Positions 1 to 7,473 of a stretch of 35,872 bases of DNA are shown in pieces (position 1 is the first letter of the stretch; each line of letters begins with the position of its first letter). The notes beneath the pieces were generated by a model, which had not been told where the DNA came from, made no database searches, and saw only the letters and a program-made list of their open reading frames with translations. Both the position numbers and the translations under genes were made by a program. Source of the stretch: DASYML01 sp036399835 (GTDB lineage Bacteria > Acidobacteriota > Blastocatellia > Pyrinomonadales > Pyrinomonadaceae); assembly GCA_036399835.1 (NCBI GenBank), contig DASWMI010000084.1, forward strand, positions 1 through 35,872, in the 5' to 3' direction.

Positions 1-391
1 GGATGCAGACTATCGTCAATCTCTGACCCTGCTTGAACGCGCCGCAGACAGACGCGAGCGTGACGCGAGCGGCATGCTCACAAAGAGCGGTATCATGGTC
101 GGACTCGGCGAGGAGTTTGAAGAAGTGGTCCAGTTGATGCGGGACTTGCGCTCTGTCTCTTGTGACATCATGACTATCGGACAGTATCTGCAACCCTACG
201 AGCGCCGATTGCCCGTCGAGCGCTTTGTGACGCCCGAAGAGTTCGAGCGCTGGCGCGAGATAGGGATGGCGATGGGCTTTCGCCACGTCGAATCCAGCCC
301 GCTGACGCGCTCTTCCTATCACGCGCGCCAGCAGACAGAAGCGCCCTCGCCGCAGGAGGCGCCCGAACCGGACCTCGCATCTGCCCTGTGA
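1..391 (+). CDS. lipA: Lipoyl synthase, C-terminal part (cut by window edge)
   Basis: This is the C-terminal ~129 residues of lipoyl synthase, the radical-SAM enzyme that inserts two sulfurs into octanoyl groups on lipoate-dependent proteins in the cytoplasm. The reading frame is open from base 2 and begins within the helix reading YRQSLTLLERA. It continues through the conserved TKSGIMVGLGE segment, the MTIGQYLQP strand and the final SSPLTRSSYHA motif, in which the family's conserved serine lies. The CxxxCxxC cluster motifs would lie upstream of the window. The last ~20 residues are a Glu/Pro/Ala-rich tail without a known role. Truncation is due to the window edge, since the visible part is intact. 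The family call is secure from the motifs. The neighbouring dehydrogenase has no obvious link to lipoate synthesis. Confidence 0.95.
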   Translation, partial: DADYRQSLTLLERAADRRERDASGMLTKSGIMVGLGEEFEEVVQLMRDLRSVSCDIMTIGQYLQPYERRLPVERFVTPEEFERWREIGMAMGFRHVESSPLTRSSYHARQQTEAPSPQEAPEPDLASAL

Positions 392-416
392 GATTCAAGT
401 CATGGTTTGGGACGAG

Positions 417-451
417 GCCGCTTTCAAAGACGAAGGCGGCCCTTCTTCTTT
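417..451 (+). terminator. Possible terminator after lipA
   Basis: The arms gccgcttt (417-424) and aaggcggc (433-440) can pair over eight positions with one G-U pair. They are followed by the pyrimidine-rich stretch ccttcttcttt. The T-tract is interrupted, so this is only a candidate. It lies 26 bases after the lipA stop codon. Confidence 0.4.
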
Positions 452-508
452 GGCGAGCGTCTGAATATTCAAGTGGCCGCAAGGTCAGAAGTAGGGTATT
501 TATCAAGC

Positions 509-1543
509 ATGAGAGCTGTCGTTTTCGATCAACATGGTGGACCGGAAGTACTGCGGTACGGGGAAGCGCCGGACCCTCGGATAAAGGCCAATGAGGTGCT
601 CGTAGAGGTGCGCGCCTGCACGCTCAATCACCTGGACGTGTGGGCGCGCCAGGGACTACCGGGGATAGAGATTCCGCTGCCGCATATTCTCGGCAACGAC
701 ATCGCGGGAGTCGTGCGCGAGGCGGGCGAGCTTGTCACATGGGTGCGCGCAGGTGATGAAGTGATATTGCAGCCGGGCGTCTCCTGCGGGCATTGCCTTG
801 AATGCCTGCGCGGTCAGGATAATCTCTGCGCGGAGTATGACATTCTCGGTTACGTGCGCGATGGGGGCTATGCCGAGCTAGTCGCGGCGCCCGGCGTGAA
901 CGCGATCTCAAAGCCGAAAAACCTGAACTGGGAAGAGGCCGCCGCGCTGCCGCTCGTGCTCTTGACGGCCTGGCACATGCTGGTGACGCGCGCCAGCGTG
1001 CAGCCTGGCGAGGATGTCTTGATTCACGCTGCGGGGAGCGGCGTCGGCTCCATCGGGATTCAGTTGGCGAAGCTGCGCGGGGCGCGCGTCATCGCGACTG
1101 CCGGCTCGGATGAGAAGCTCTTGAAGGCGCGCGAGCTGGGCGCGGACGAAGTGGTCAACTATACGCGTGAGGATTGGTCCAGGGAGGTGCGGCGCTTGAC
1201 GGGCAAGGCTGGCGTTGATGTGGTCTTTGAGCACACGGGCGCCCAGACCTGGCCCGGCTCTCTGCAAACGCTCAAGAAGAACGGGCGGCTCGTCACCTGC
1301 GGCGCGACCAGCGGCTACGATGCGCGCACGGACCTGCGGCAAGTCTTCTATCGCCATCTCTCGCTGCTAGGCTCTTTCATGGGGTCGAAGGCCGAGCTGC
1401 TCGAAGCGATGAAGCTGGTCTCGCGCGGCCTCCTGCGCGCCGTCGTAGACCGCACGCTCCCGCTTTCGGAAGCTCGGCACGCGCACGAGTTGATGGAAGA
1501 CCGCGCGCAGTTTGGCAAGCTCGTTTTGATTCCTGAAAACTAG
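509..1543 (+). CDS. MDR-family NAD(P)-dependent dehydrogenase, structural-zinc type
   Basis: A 344-residue medium-chain dehydrogenase/reductase, probably a cytosolic NAD(P)H-dependent alcohol dehydrogenase or quinone reductase; the substrate cannot be read from sequence. I chose the ATG at 509 (MRAVVFDQHGGPEVL), where family similarity begins. An in-frame ATG at 407 would add 34 unrelated residues across the lipA terminator region. The N-terminal GroES-like domain carries the four structural-zinc cysteines C93, C96, C99 and C107. The Rossmann domain follows near residue 170 with the GSGVGSIG nucleotide-binding motif. The usual catalytic-zinc ligands are absent: the CHTD cysteine position is N40 and the GHE histidine position is N63. 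The enzyme therefore probably keeps only the structural zinc. The isochorismatase-like gene follows after 27 bases and may be cotranscribed. Confidence 0.88.
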   Translation: MRAVVFDQHGGPEVLRYGEAPDPRIKANEVLVEVRACTLNHLDVWARQGLPGIEIPLPHILGNDIAGVVREAGELVTWVRAGDEVILQPGVSCGHCLECLRGQDNLCAEYDILGYVRDGGYAELVAAPGVNAISKPKNLNWEEAAALPLVLLTAWHMLVTRASVQPGEDVLIHAAGSGVGSIGIQLAKLRGARVIATAGSDEKLLKARELGADEVVNYTREDWSREVRRLTGKAGVDVVFEHTGAQTWPGSLQTLKKNGRLVTCGATSGYDARTDLRQVFYRHLSLLGSFMGSKAELLEAMKLVSRGLLRAVVDRTLPLSEARHAHELMEDRAQFGKLVLIPEN

Positions 1544-1570
1544 GCGCGATGGAAAAGAGGAGAACAACGC

Positions 1571-2113
1571 TTGAGTAAAGATACTGCCCTGCTGGTTGTT
1601 GATGTGCAGAACGCTGTCGTTGATTGGTCCAACACAGAGGCGCGTGGGCAGGAGGTGCTCTCGAAGATCAATCAACTGCTCTCGCGTGCGAGGGCTGCGC
1701 TTGTGCCTGTCATTTATGTACAGCATGACGGCGAGCCGGGTCATCGGCTGGCCGTCGGCTCTGAAGGCTGGCGGATTCATCCGGCCATCGCGCCCTTTGA
1801 AGGCGAGCTGGTTGTACGCAAGCGCGCATCGGATGCTTTTTATCAAACGCCGCTGCAAAGCGCGCTCGATGAGCGCGGCATCAAGCGGTTGGTCGTCGTC
1901 GGATGCTGCACGCAGTATTGCGTGGATACGACCTGCCGGAGCGCCGTCAGCCACGGCTATGACGTGACGCTGGCGAGCGATGCGCATACGACGATGGGCA
2001 ACAGCATTATCCCATCATCGCAAATCGTCGCGCATCACAACGAGACGCTGGACCAGTTCGGCAACGACGAGCATCTAGTGACTATCAGGCGTGCGAGCGA
2101 GATTGAGTTTTAA
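1571..2113 (+). CDS. Isochorismatase-family cysteine hydrolase
   Basis: A 180-residue cytosolic hydrolase of the isochorismatase/nicotinamidase fold. Such enzymes cleave small amides, ureido compounds or vinyl ethers through a Cys-Asp-Lys triad. The visible triad candidates are D11 in LLVVDVQN, K84 in VVRKRASDAF and C117 in TQYCVDTT. The cis-peptide region GCCTQYC is typical. The start is a TTG at 1571, preceded by a purine-rich GAGGAGAA ribosome-binding site at about the right distance. No ATG occurs near the N-terminal strand. The length matches single-domain members. The substrate is unknown: the gene has neither the NAD-salvage neighbours of pncA nor the siderophore neighbours of entB. 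The start lies 27 bases after the dehydrogenase stop on the same strand, suggesting one transcript. Confidence 0.9.
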   Translation: MSKDTALLVVDVQNAVVDWSNTEARGQEVLSKINQLLSRARAALVPVIYVQHDGEPGHRLAVGSEGWRIHPAIAPFEGELVVRKRASDAFYQTPLQSALDERGIKRLVVVGCCTQYCVDTTCRSAVSHGYDVTLASDAHTTMGNSIIPSSQIVAHHNETLDQFGNDEHLVTIRRASEIEF

Positions 2114-2146
2114 AGGAATTAAGGCGAGTCTTTAAAGCCGTGCGTC

Positions 2147-2560
2147 TTATCTGCCGGAATAATCTTCGACGTTGAAACGCTGGCGCAGAGCCTCAAGATT
2201 TTCCGGAGTAAATTCAAAGTTTGTGCCCGCGATGATGCGGCGGCCTTCGTCCGTCCTGACCCACTGATTGGTCTCCTGCGGCGAGTTGGCCTTCAGGTAA
2301 GCGATGTCGTCCTTCTCGAAGGCGCGCTGGTCTTTGCGCGCGAAGACGAAGATATAGTTAAACTGGCCGTTGCGCACATATTGAAGGTCTTTCTCGAAGG
2401 GAGTCTGCGGCGTGGAATTCTGCCGCGCCGTGCCAGCCCCGGGCGCAGGAGCGTTCGCGCCCCTTGAATTGGCCTGATTCGATTTGCCGCACCCGCAGCA
2501 CAGCCCCGCGACCAGGATGAGCGTGAGACAGACTGCGCGCTGTTTCCGAAACCACTTCAT
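2147..2560 (-). CDS. Small putative lipoprotein of unknown function
   Basis: A 137-residue protein with an N-terminal export signal: a short basic stretch (MKWFRKQR), a hydrophobic core (VCLTLILVAGL) and a cysteine cluster at C21, C22 and C24. The arrangement suggests lipidation, but the lipobox is not ideal because no cysteine has both the usual -3 and -1 residues. Residues 25-55 are a Ser/Ala/Gly/Pro-rich linker. The remaining ~80 residues form a soluble domain with QYVRNGQFNYIFVFARKDQ and FTPENLEALRQRFNVEDYS, which I do not recognise. An AGGCAGGAA ribosome-binding site precedes the ATG. It ends convergently with the isochorismatase gene. The membrane-protein gene upstream on the same strand is 172 bases away, so a shared transcript is possible but unproven. 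Confidence 0.75.
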   Translation of the reverse strand: MKWFRKQRAVCLTLILVAGLCCGCGKSNQANSRGANAPAPGAGTARQNSTPQTPFEKDLQYVRNGQFNYIFVFARKDQRAFEKDDIAYLKANSPQETNQWVRTDEGRRIIAGTNFEFTPENLEALRQRFNVEDYSGR

Positions 2561-2585
2561 CGCATTCCTGCCTTATTCAGAATTA

Positions 2586-2708
2586 GCCACAGAGGCATAG
2601 AGAGATAAAGACAAATCAGGATTTAATAAGACTTTTTAACTTATCTTTGCTGCCTCTTCTTCCGTCTCTCTCTCTCTGTGTGCCTCCGTGCCTGCGTTGG
2701 CTCGTCTT
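2586..2708. repeat. Degenerate inverted repeat of the CCACAGAGGCA type
   Basis: In the gap between two minus-strand genes, GCCACAGAGGCA with a following purine run (from 2586) faces a pyrimidine run ending in GTGCCTGCGTTGGCT (to about 2703). The two halves are imperfect reverse complements. Related fragments occur at about 7390 (ACCACAGAGGGA) and 8015-8050 (CTCTCTGCGTCCTTGCG). It may fold as a long imperfect hairpin. I see no gene here. Confidence 0.5.
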
Positions 2709-2732
2709 ATGGTCTTTGACAATGATTGAAAT

Positions 2733-4481
2733 CTACTGAGGCTCTTCGTTGCCGTCGTCCTGTTGCGCGTCCGTGTCGTCATCGTCGCTGCCGTTCTGGT
2801 CGCCGGTCTCGGGCGGCTCTCCCTTCTCGTCGCGGATGTGCAGGATAGCGCAATCTTCATCCTCATAGACGAGCTCGAACCAGCCGCTGTCGAGCGCGTT
2901 GTTGTAGAACTCGTCGTGGACCTTATCGTTATCCGTAAAGACATAGCGCGCGCCGAAGCGGTCGCGGATAACGGGGGCCGGGTCTTTGACCTTTCCCAGA
3001 TTGATCTTGTCGTAAAGCTCCGAGAGTTCTTTATTCTGGTCCAGCAGATAGTTTGGATCAAGCCCGGAGACATAAGCGTGTGACGGGTCGAAATAGAAGA
3101 GGCGTGGGAAATCGTCCCAGTCCGTGTTGTAAATCATCTGCCCGGCGGGGACATTCTCGCGCACCCACTCCATCCCGTGCTGGTAGTAAGGCGGCTTGGC
3201 GCTCGAAGCGATGTCTCCAGCCGTCCGGTAGACGTTGTAATAGAGCACGCCGCCGAGCAAGAGGGCCGCGACCGCCGCCGCAATCGTCTTCCATCCGGCC
3301 TCAGTCTCCCTGGCTCGACTCGCGTCCTCCTTTTCCTCGCGGTCAAGGTAGGGCTGCAACTCGTCCAGCACGTCCGCAGGCAGGCGACCGATAGAGCTGC
3401 GCACGCCGTCGAAGACCGGCTGCAAGGCGAAGGCCGCGAAGAGCACGGCGAAGGGCGGCCAGTATTCGGCTATGCGTTTCCAGCGGAGGTTCAAAATCAG
3501 GAGGACGGTCGAGAAGGCCAGGAAAAAGAGCGGGTGCTGCGCGCGTTTGCGGTTGCCGCCGTGAAAGGCTATATAGCCCGTGACCATTGCTATACAGGCG
3601 ACGAGGCAGTTAGCCAGAAATTCCCAGGTGTCGTATGGATACCACTCCTGCCCGACGGCGGTCGGGAAATCTTTCGGACGCACCTTCATCAAGAGGTGCT
3701 CGTAAAAGAGCACCAGGTTGTGCGGAAAGTAAGGGTTGATGATAAAGCCCGCGAGGATGCCAAGCATCACCCAGAGGACGGGCCGCCACTCTATGCGATG
3801 CTCGCTCCAGCCGATAATCGCGGCCCAGATGATGGCCGCTGCGCCGAGCAAGACTGAAAGGTCGTAAGCCAGCGTAAAGACGAAGGCGAGCGGCAAGAGC
3901 CAGATATACTTGCGCTCGAAAAGCAGGTAGATACCGCAGATCATAAAGATGATCGTCATCGGCGGCGCTTTCGTCATGTTGATGCGATAGAGAAAGGGCG
4001 CGGAGCAGGCCAGCAGCGCCACCAGCCAAACCAGCGCATAGCTGATGCGATAACGCACAACCATCCAGTAGCAGGAGAAGATGGCTAGGCTGGCAAAGAG
4101 GGTCGCGGAGATTTTCGCTCCGAGCCGCAGGTCGCCAAACCATGTAAAGGGAATCTGTATGATGTGAAAGAGCAGGTGATGGTCAACGTAATCTTTCGGG
4201 TTGAGCGTCGTCAGCGGCAGCCAGGTAAAGCGCGGCGGAAACTTCCCCCCCTTGATGCCTTCCCACAACAGGCGACTCCAGCGTATGTGATAGTAGCCGT
4301 CAAAGTCTCCGCAGCAGACAGACTGCGTGGAGAACTGTAGCCAGTAGATAATCACCGCGATGGCGAATGCGCCGACCGTCAACTGCACAAAACGCGCGGT
4401 CGTCTCGGAGACGGGCATGTTGCTCAACTTGAGCACCCGCTTCGCCTTCGCCTTTACATGGCTCTCGCTGACGTCCTGCAT
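2733..4481 (-). CDS. GT-C-like multi-pass membrane protein, STT3-like
   Basis: A 582-residue inner-membrane protein with about ten to twelve hydrophobic segments between residues ~33 and ~430, followed by a soluble C-terminal domain and a very acidic tail of Asp, Glu and Gln. The first external loop holds GDFDGYYHIR (about 58-67) and later DYVDHHLLFH (about 97-106). This acidic-aromatic-histidine loop pattern is characteristic of GT-C glycosyltransferases, which take sugars from polyprenyl carriers, including STT3/AglB oligosaccharyltransferases. The C-terminal domain (MEWVRENVPAGQMIYNTDWD) resembles the post-membrane domain of such enzymes. I do not see the classic WWDYG motif, so oligosaccharyltransferase activity is uncertain. 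A mannosyltransferase-like or structural role is equally open. It overlaps no neighbour, and no other glycan gene is visible nearby. Confidence 0.65.
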   Translation of the reverse strand: MQDVSESHVKAKAKRVLKLSNMPVSETTARFVQLTVGAFAIAVIIYWLQFSTQSVCCGDFDGYYHIRWSRLLWEGIKGGKFPPRFTWLPLTTLNPKDYVDHHLLFHIIQIPFTWFGDLRLGAKISATLFASLAIFSCYWMVVRYRISYALVWLVALLACSAPFLYRINMTKAPPMTIIFMICGIYLLFERKYIWLLPLAFVFTLAYDLSVLLGAAAIIWAAIIGWSEHRIEWRPVLWVMLGILAGFIINPYFPHNLVLFYEHLLMKVRPKDFPTAVGQEWYPYDTWEFLANCLVACIAMVTGYIAFHGGNRKRAQHPLFFLAFSTVLLILNLRWKRIAEYWPPFAVLFAAFALQPVFDGVRSSIGRLPADVLDELQPYLDREEKEDASRARETEAGWKTIAAAVAALLLGGVLYYNVYRTAGDIASSAKPPYYQHGMEWVRENVPAGQMIYNTDWDDFPRLFYFDPSHAYVSGLDPNYLLDQNKELSELYDKINLGKVKDPAPVIRDRFGARYVFTDNDKVHDEFYNNALDSGWFELVYEDEDCAILHIRDEKGEPPETGDQNGSDDDDTDAQQDDGNEEPQ

Positions 4482-4616
4482 AGCTTTGAAAAGGATGAAG
4501 AATGAGGGATCAGGGATAGACCGGGTTGAATCAATGGCTCATATGATTAATGAGCGGCTCAGACAGTCTCGTTCATCCCTCATCCTTCATCCCTGCTTGA
4601 ATCTCTCATCCCTTCT
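4482..4616. repeat. Intergenic gap with GGATGA-type repeats
   Basis: The 135-base gap has direct and inverted copies of short units such as GGATGAAGAATGAGGGATCAGGGAT (4494-4518; core GGATGA/GGGATNA) and, on the other side, CATCCCTCATCCTTCATCCC (about 4573-4592). The two clusters are reverse-complementary in character and could fold back on each other. There is no convincing gene. Confidence 0.5.
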
Positions 4617-5129
4617 TTAGTCTCTCAGGCGTTCGATCAGGTCCAGGAGGTCTACGGGGTTGATGGGTTTGGTCAGGTGTGCGTTAAAGCCGCTGGCGAG
4701 CGAGCGCTTGTCGTCGTCGTACATGGAAAAGCCCGTCACGGCGATGAGCGGAACGGTGCTGCAATGCGGCAGCTCGCGCAACGCGCGGGCCAGCTCGTAG
4801 CCGTTCATGTCCGGCATCCCGATGTCCGAGACGATGACGTCGAAATGCTCGCGGCGTGCCACTTCAAGCGCGTCCATGGCGCAGGAGGCCGTCTCGACCT
4901 CGTAGCCTGCGTGACGCAGGAAGAGCGCGATCATCTCGTTGACATCCTGCACGTCGTCTACCACCAGCGCGTGCGGCTTCTGCTTATCCGTGCGCGGCGC
5001 GTTGGCGGCTCCCGTTCTGCTCTCTTCGGTTTGTTGATGAAGACCATCGGAGAAAAAATGAGTCGAAGCCGAGAGGGAAGATGCCCGGACAGCATGGCTC
5101 GCAGGCGCGACTGTAATGATGCTTTGCAT
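4617..5129 (-). CDS. Single-domain response regulator with N-terminal extension
   Basis: A 170-residue protein whose residues ~53-170 form a CheY-like receiver domain. The acidic pocket is D58-D59, the phosphoacceptor is D102 in VIVSDIGMPDMNG, the switch threonine is T132 in AVTGF, and the conserved lysine is K154 in TKPI. The receiver closes at the stop codon, so there is no output domain. The protein would act through protein contacts, or as a phosphate shuttle for an unlinked histidine kinase. Residues 1-52 are polar, Ser/Thr/Ala-rich and probably disordered. No clearly better start exists nearer the domain, so the first ATG is kept with some doubt. The sequence VPLIAVTGFSMYDDD matches receivers often found fused to hybrid kinases, but no kinase gene lies in the window. 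Confidence 0.88.
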   Translation of the reverse strand: MQSIITVAPASHAVRASSLSASTHFFSDGLHQQTEESRTGAANAPRTDKQKPHALVVDDVQDVNEMIALFLRHAGYEVETASCAMDALEVARREHFDVIVSDIGMPDMNGYELARALRELPHCSTVPLIAVTGFSMYDDDKRSLASGFNAHLTKPINPVDLLDLIERLRD

Positions 5130-5495
5130 ACTTAGAGCCTTTCTGCCGCAGTCTGATGCGGGGATGATGAAATTGTTTCGCGAAGGTTTCTCATTCTAGC
5201 CTACCACACACGCTTCGTCCAACAAACGAAAAGCAAGACCCGCAAAGCTCAAAGCGAAACTCGAAAGTGATGAGCAGCCTTTCGGCCTTGAGATGCGGAT
5301 TTGACGAGGGCACGGCTGGCTTTCATCGCTCTGCAAACTTCGGAAAGCCTCTCCTGAGTCAAGCTCATCCGAATCGAATAAGAGAAAGATTGCCCTCTGC
5401 GCTAAAGATTTTTAGTGACATGCGAAGTGCATTTTGATAGCGTGTCTTTTGATAACCCCGAATGAAAATACACAAGACCAAGGAGAAAAAGAGAC
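5130..5495. other. 366-base divergent intergenic region
   Basis: This gap separates the response-regulator gene (minus) from the Lys/Gly-rich gene (plus) and must hold both promoters. I see one plausible minus-strand promoter (listed separately) and an AAGGAGAAAA ribosome-binding site at about 5480 for the plus gene. No open frame here is convincing. A short frame from 5434 leads into a shifted reading of the next gene and was discarded. Confidence 0.5.
5193..5222 (-). promoter_or_regulatory. Candidate promoter of the response-regulator gene
   Basis: On the minus strand TAGAAT (complement of 5193-5198) matches the -10 consensus at five of six positions. TTGGAC (complement of 5217-5222) lies 18 bases upstream but matches the -35 consensus poorly. 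The start codon would be ~60 bases downstream. Sigma-70 consensus is assumed. Confidence 0.35.
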
Positions 5496-6020
5496 ATGGC
5501 AGCTAGAAAGGGTAGCAAGAAATCGAGCGGGTCTCAGAAGGGCAGCAAAGGCTCTTCAGGGAGCAAGAAGTCGGGCAAGAAAGCGGCTCAAAAGTCTTCC
5601 AAGAAGAGTGGTAAGAAGGCAGCCTCTAAGGGCGGCGGTAAGGGCGGAGGTAAGAAGTCTTCAGCCGGTAAGTCCGGGTCCAAAAAGTCTGCGGGCGGCA
5701 AGAAGGGCGCAGGCAAAGGGGGCGCGGGAGGCGGTGGCAAGAAAGGCGGCAAGAAGGGCGGTCAGCAGGGCGGTGGTAAGAAGGGCAGTAAAAAAGGTGG
5801 CAAGAAGGCCGCCGGTTCGCGCAAAGGCGGAGGCGGCAAGAAGACGACAGCCTCCAAGATCGCTCAAGAGGCCAAGCGCGTCGCGGGCAAAGCCCTGACG
5901 GGCGCGGCAGCGGGCGCGGTCGTCGGCGCTCTCTCGGCCATCATCCCGGAAGCAGAGCAGGTGACAGAGAAGATGGAAGAGACGCAGCACGCTGCGGAAC
6001 AGGACCAGAAGGGCAAATAA
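5496..6020 (+). CDS. Lys/Gly/Ser-rich low-complexity protein, histone-H1-like tail
   Basis: A 174-residue, very basic protein. Residues 1-118 consist almost only of Lys, Gly, Ser and Ala in irregular short units (KKSGKKAA, GGKKGGKKGG, GSKKGGKKAA). Residues ~129-150 (AGKALTGAAAGAVVGALSAI) form a small-residue hydrophobic segment like a glycine zipper. The last ~24 residues are acidic (EAEQVTEKMEETQ). The basic part resembles bacterial histone-H1-like or AlgP-type tails, which bind DNA or polyanions, but composition alone cannot assign a family. A clear AAGGAGAAAA ribosome-binding site precedes the ATG and a hairpin follows the stop, so it is very probably expressed as its own unit. Possible roles, all inferred, are nucleoid compaction, polyphosphate or nucleic-acid binding, or membrane association through the zipper. 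Confidence 0.8.
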   Translation: MAARKGSKKSSGSQKGSKGSSGSKKSGKKAAQKSSKKSGKKAASKGGGKGGGKKSSAGKSGSKKSAGGKKGAGKGGAGGGGKKGGKKGGQQGGGKKGSKKGGKKAAGSRKGGGGKKTTASKIAQEAKRVAGKALTGAAAGAVVGALSAIIPEAEQVTEKMEETQHAAEQDQKGK

Positions 6021-6061
6021 CTCGGCAGCCGCCCAAGACAAGAGCCTGCCGAAGCAGAACT

Positions 6062-6104
6062 GGAGCGCGGAGGGTCGAACGGGCCAGCCGCGCTCCTTTC
6101 TTCT
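6062..6104 (+). terminator. Rho-independent terminator after the Lys/Gly-rich gene
   Basis: The arms ggagcgcgg (6062-6070) and ccgcgctcc (6088-6096) are a perfect 9-bp inverted repeat with a 17-base loop, followed at once by tttcttct. It lies 42 bases past the stop codon. A weaker 7-bp hairpin (tcggcag/ctgccga, 6022-6052) comes just before it. Confidence 0.65.
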
Positions 6105-6246
6105 GGACCACAGCTCAAGCAGACAGAGCGCGCACGAACTAAAGAGAGCGCCTGAGATTAAAGAAAGAGCGCGCGGGGAGATTGCTTCGGTCCTCGCTTC
6201 TTATCTGTGACACGCGTTAGCCAGCCAAAAAGTTTTCTGCTAGGCT

Positions 6247-6939
6247 GTGACTTCACCCGAAAAAAAAACTTCAAGGACAGTTGTACTCTTGTATCCGGCT
6301 GGCAATCTCTTTATTCCCGCTCCGCACGGTCGCCTCGAAGCGATTCTCAAAGAGCCGCGCGAGGGCTTGCGGCGTGGGCTGGCGCTGGTCCTGCACCCGC
6401 ACCCCCTGGGCGGCGGCACGATGCATAACAAGGTCGTCTTTCGCGCCGCGCGAGCACTCAATGACGCAGGGCTGTTGACCTTGCGCATCAACTTTCGCGG
6501 CGTTGGGCAGAGCACGGGCGAGCACGAAGAGGGACGCGGCGAGTTGGAGGATGTGCGTCTGGCTCTGGATTATCTGGGCGAGCATTATCCGGGCCAGGGC
6601 ATCACGCTGGCGGGCTTCTCCTTCGGCTCGCGCGTAGGGATGGAGGCAGGCATCAAGGATGAGAGCGTGGTTGGTCTCATCAGCATCGGCACGCCCGTTG
6701 ACAAATACGATTTCAAGTTCCTGGAAGCCTGCCGCAAGCCCATCCTCTTTGTTCACGGCGAAAGAGACGAATTCGGGCGAGTAGAGAGCCTGCTGGCCCT
6801 CGCCGCGCGACTCCCACAGGAGGCACGCGCGCGCGTCGAGATAGTTAAAGAGGCGGACCACTTTTTTGAAGGTCGGCTGGACGAACTGAAACGCATCATC
6901 ACGGAATGGACCAGGCAGGCAGTCAATCTTCAAACGTAA
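6247..6939 (+). CDS. Alpha/beta hydrolase of the HPHP (COG2945-like) type
   Basis: A 230-residue cytosolic alpha/beta-hydrolase. The oxyanion-strand motif LVLHPHPLGGGTMHNKVV (from about residue 47) and INFRGVGQSTGEHEEGRGE are hallmarks of the COG2945 group. The catalytic triad is probably S125 in the elbow GFSFGS, D174 in HGERDEF and H205 in EADHFF. The start given is a GTG at 6247. No strong ribosome-binding site is visible and the first ~10 residues (polar, with three lysines) may not be translated, so the true start could lie slightly downstream. Substrates of this group are mostly uncharacterised; esterase or peptidase activity is possible. The thioesterase gene begins 75 bases downstream on the same strand, across a short repeat. 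Confidence 0.88.
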   Translation: MTSPEKKTSRTVVLLYPAGNLFIPAPHGRLEAILKEPREGLRRGLALVLHPHPLGGGTMHNKVVFRAARALNDAGLLTLRINFRGVGQSTGEHEEGRGELEDVRLALDYLGEHYPGQGITLAGFSFGSRVGMEAGIKDESVVGLISIGTPVDKYDFKFLEACRKPILFVHGERDEFGRVESLLALAARLPQEARARVEIVKEADHFFEGRLDELKRIITEWTRQAVNLQT

Positions 6940-6972
6940 GTCGTTAAAGCGAGGACGCGTTTCTCTCTCTAC

Positions 6973-7008
6973 ACGATTTACTGTTCGCGATTGACGATTT
7001 ACGATTCA
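6973..7008. repeat. CGATTTACGATT short repeat cluster
   Basis: The spacer before the thioesterase gene holds near-tandem units cgattta, cgattgacg, atttacgatt. The unit atttacgattgacg-like sequence recurs in the arms of the inverted repeat at 14094-14166 and in part at 35068-35081, so it belongs to a dispersed noncoding repeat family in this genome. Confidence 0.55.
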
Positions 7009-7014
7009 AGAACG

Positions 7015-7428
7015 ATGAATACTTACACGGACCCGGCCATACGCATCACGCTGCTGCCGCGCGACACCAACCCGCAGGGCACAATCTTTGGCGGCATTAT
7101 CCTGAGCTATATAGACATGGCCGGGGCCATCGAAGCGCACCGCCGCACAGGACAGGAGCGCTTTGTGACAGTCGCCATGCGCGAAGTCATCTTTCATCAT
7201 CCGGTCTTCGTCGGAGACCTCGTCAGCTTCTACGCAGAGACGGTCTGCACCGGGACGACCTCCATCACCATACGCGTCATCGTCGAAGCCGAGAGGCACG
7301 GCGGCGTGGAGGCGCGTGTGCGCGTCACAGAAGCCGAAGTGGTCTACGTCGCCGTGGATGAGAATCGCAAGAAGACGAAAATAACAATGAGACCACAGAG
7401 GGAAAAGCCGTCAGGCTCAAACAGCTAG
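7015..7428 (+). CDS. Acyl-CoA thioesterase, YciA-like hotdog fold
   Basis: A 137-residue single hotdog-domain protein expected to hydrolyse acyl-CoA esters in the cytosol as an oligomer of hotdog dimers. The diagnostic segment is DTNPQGTIFGGIILSYID (from about residue 17): N19 and the GG turn precede the catalytic-type D34 at the start of the central helix. The second half (VFVGDLVSFYAETVCTGTTS) is also typical of the YciA/BFIT group. I chose the ATG at 7015; a TTG at 6991 in the same frame lies inside the intergenic repeat and would add eight residues that do not belong to the fold. The short Lys/Arg-rich C-terminus (about 20 residues) is variable in the family. Confidence 0.9.
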   Translation: MNTYTDPAIRITLLPRDTNPQGTIFGGIILSYIDMAGAIEAHRRTGQERFVTVAMREVIFHHPVFVGDLVSFYAETVCTGTTSITIRVIVEAERHGGVEARVRVTEAEVVYVAVDENRKKTKITMRPQREKPSGSNS

Positions 7429-7473
7429 AACCCATCTCAAGACTTCTGCCTTAGACTTCGTCAAATTTTTTAT

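Noticed and set aside
1..391. lipA as a truncated pseudogene
   Set aside because: The frame is open to the window edge and all C-terminal motifs are intact; the truncation is from the window.
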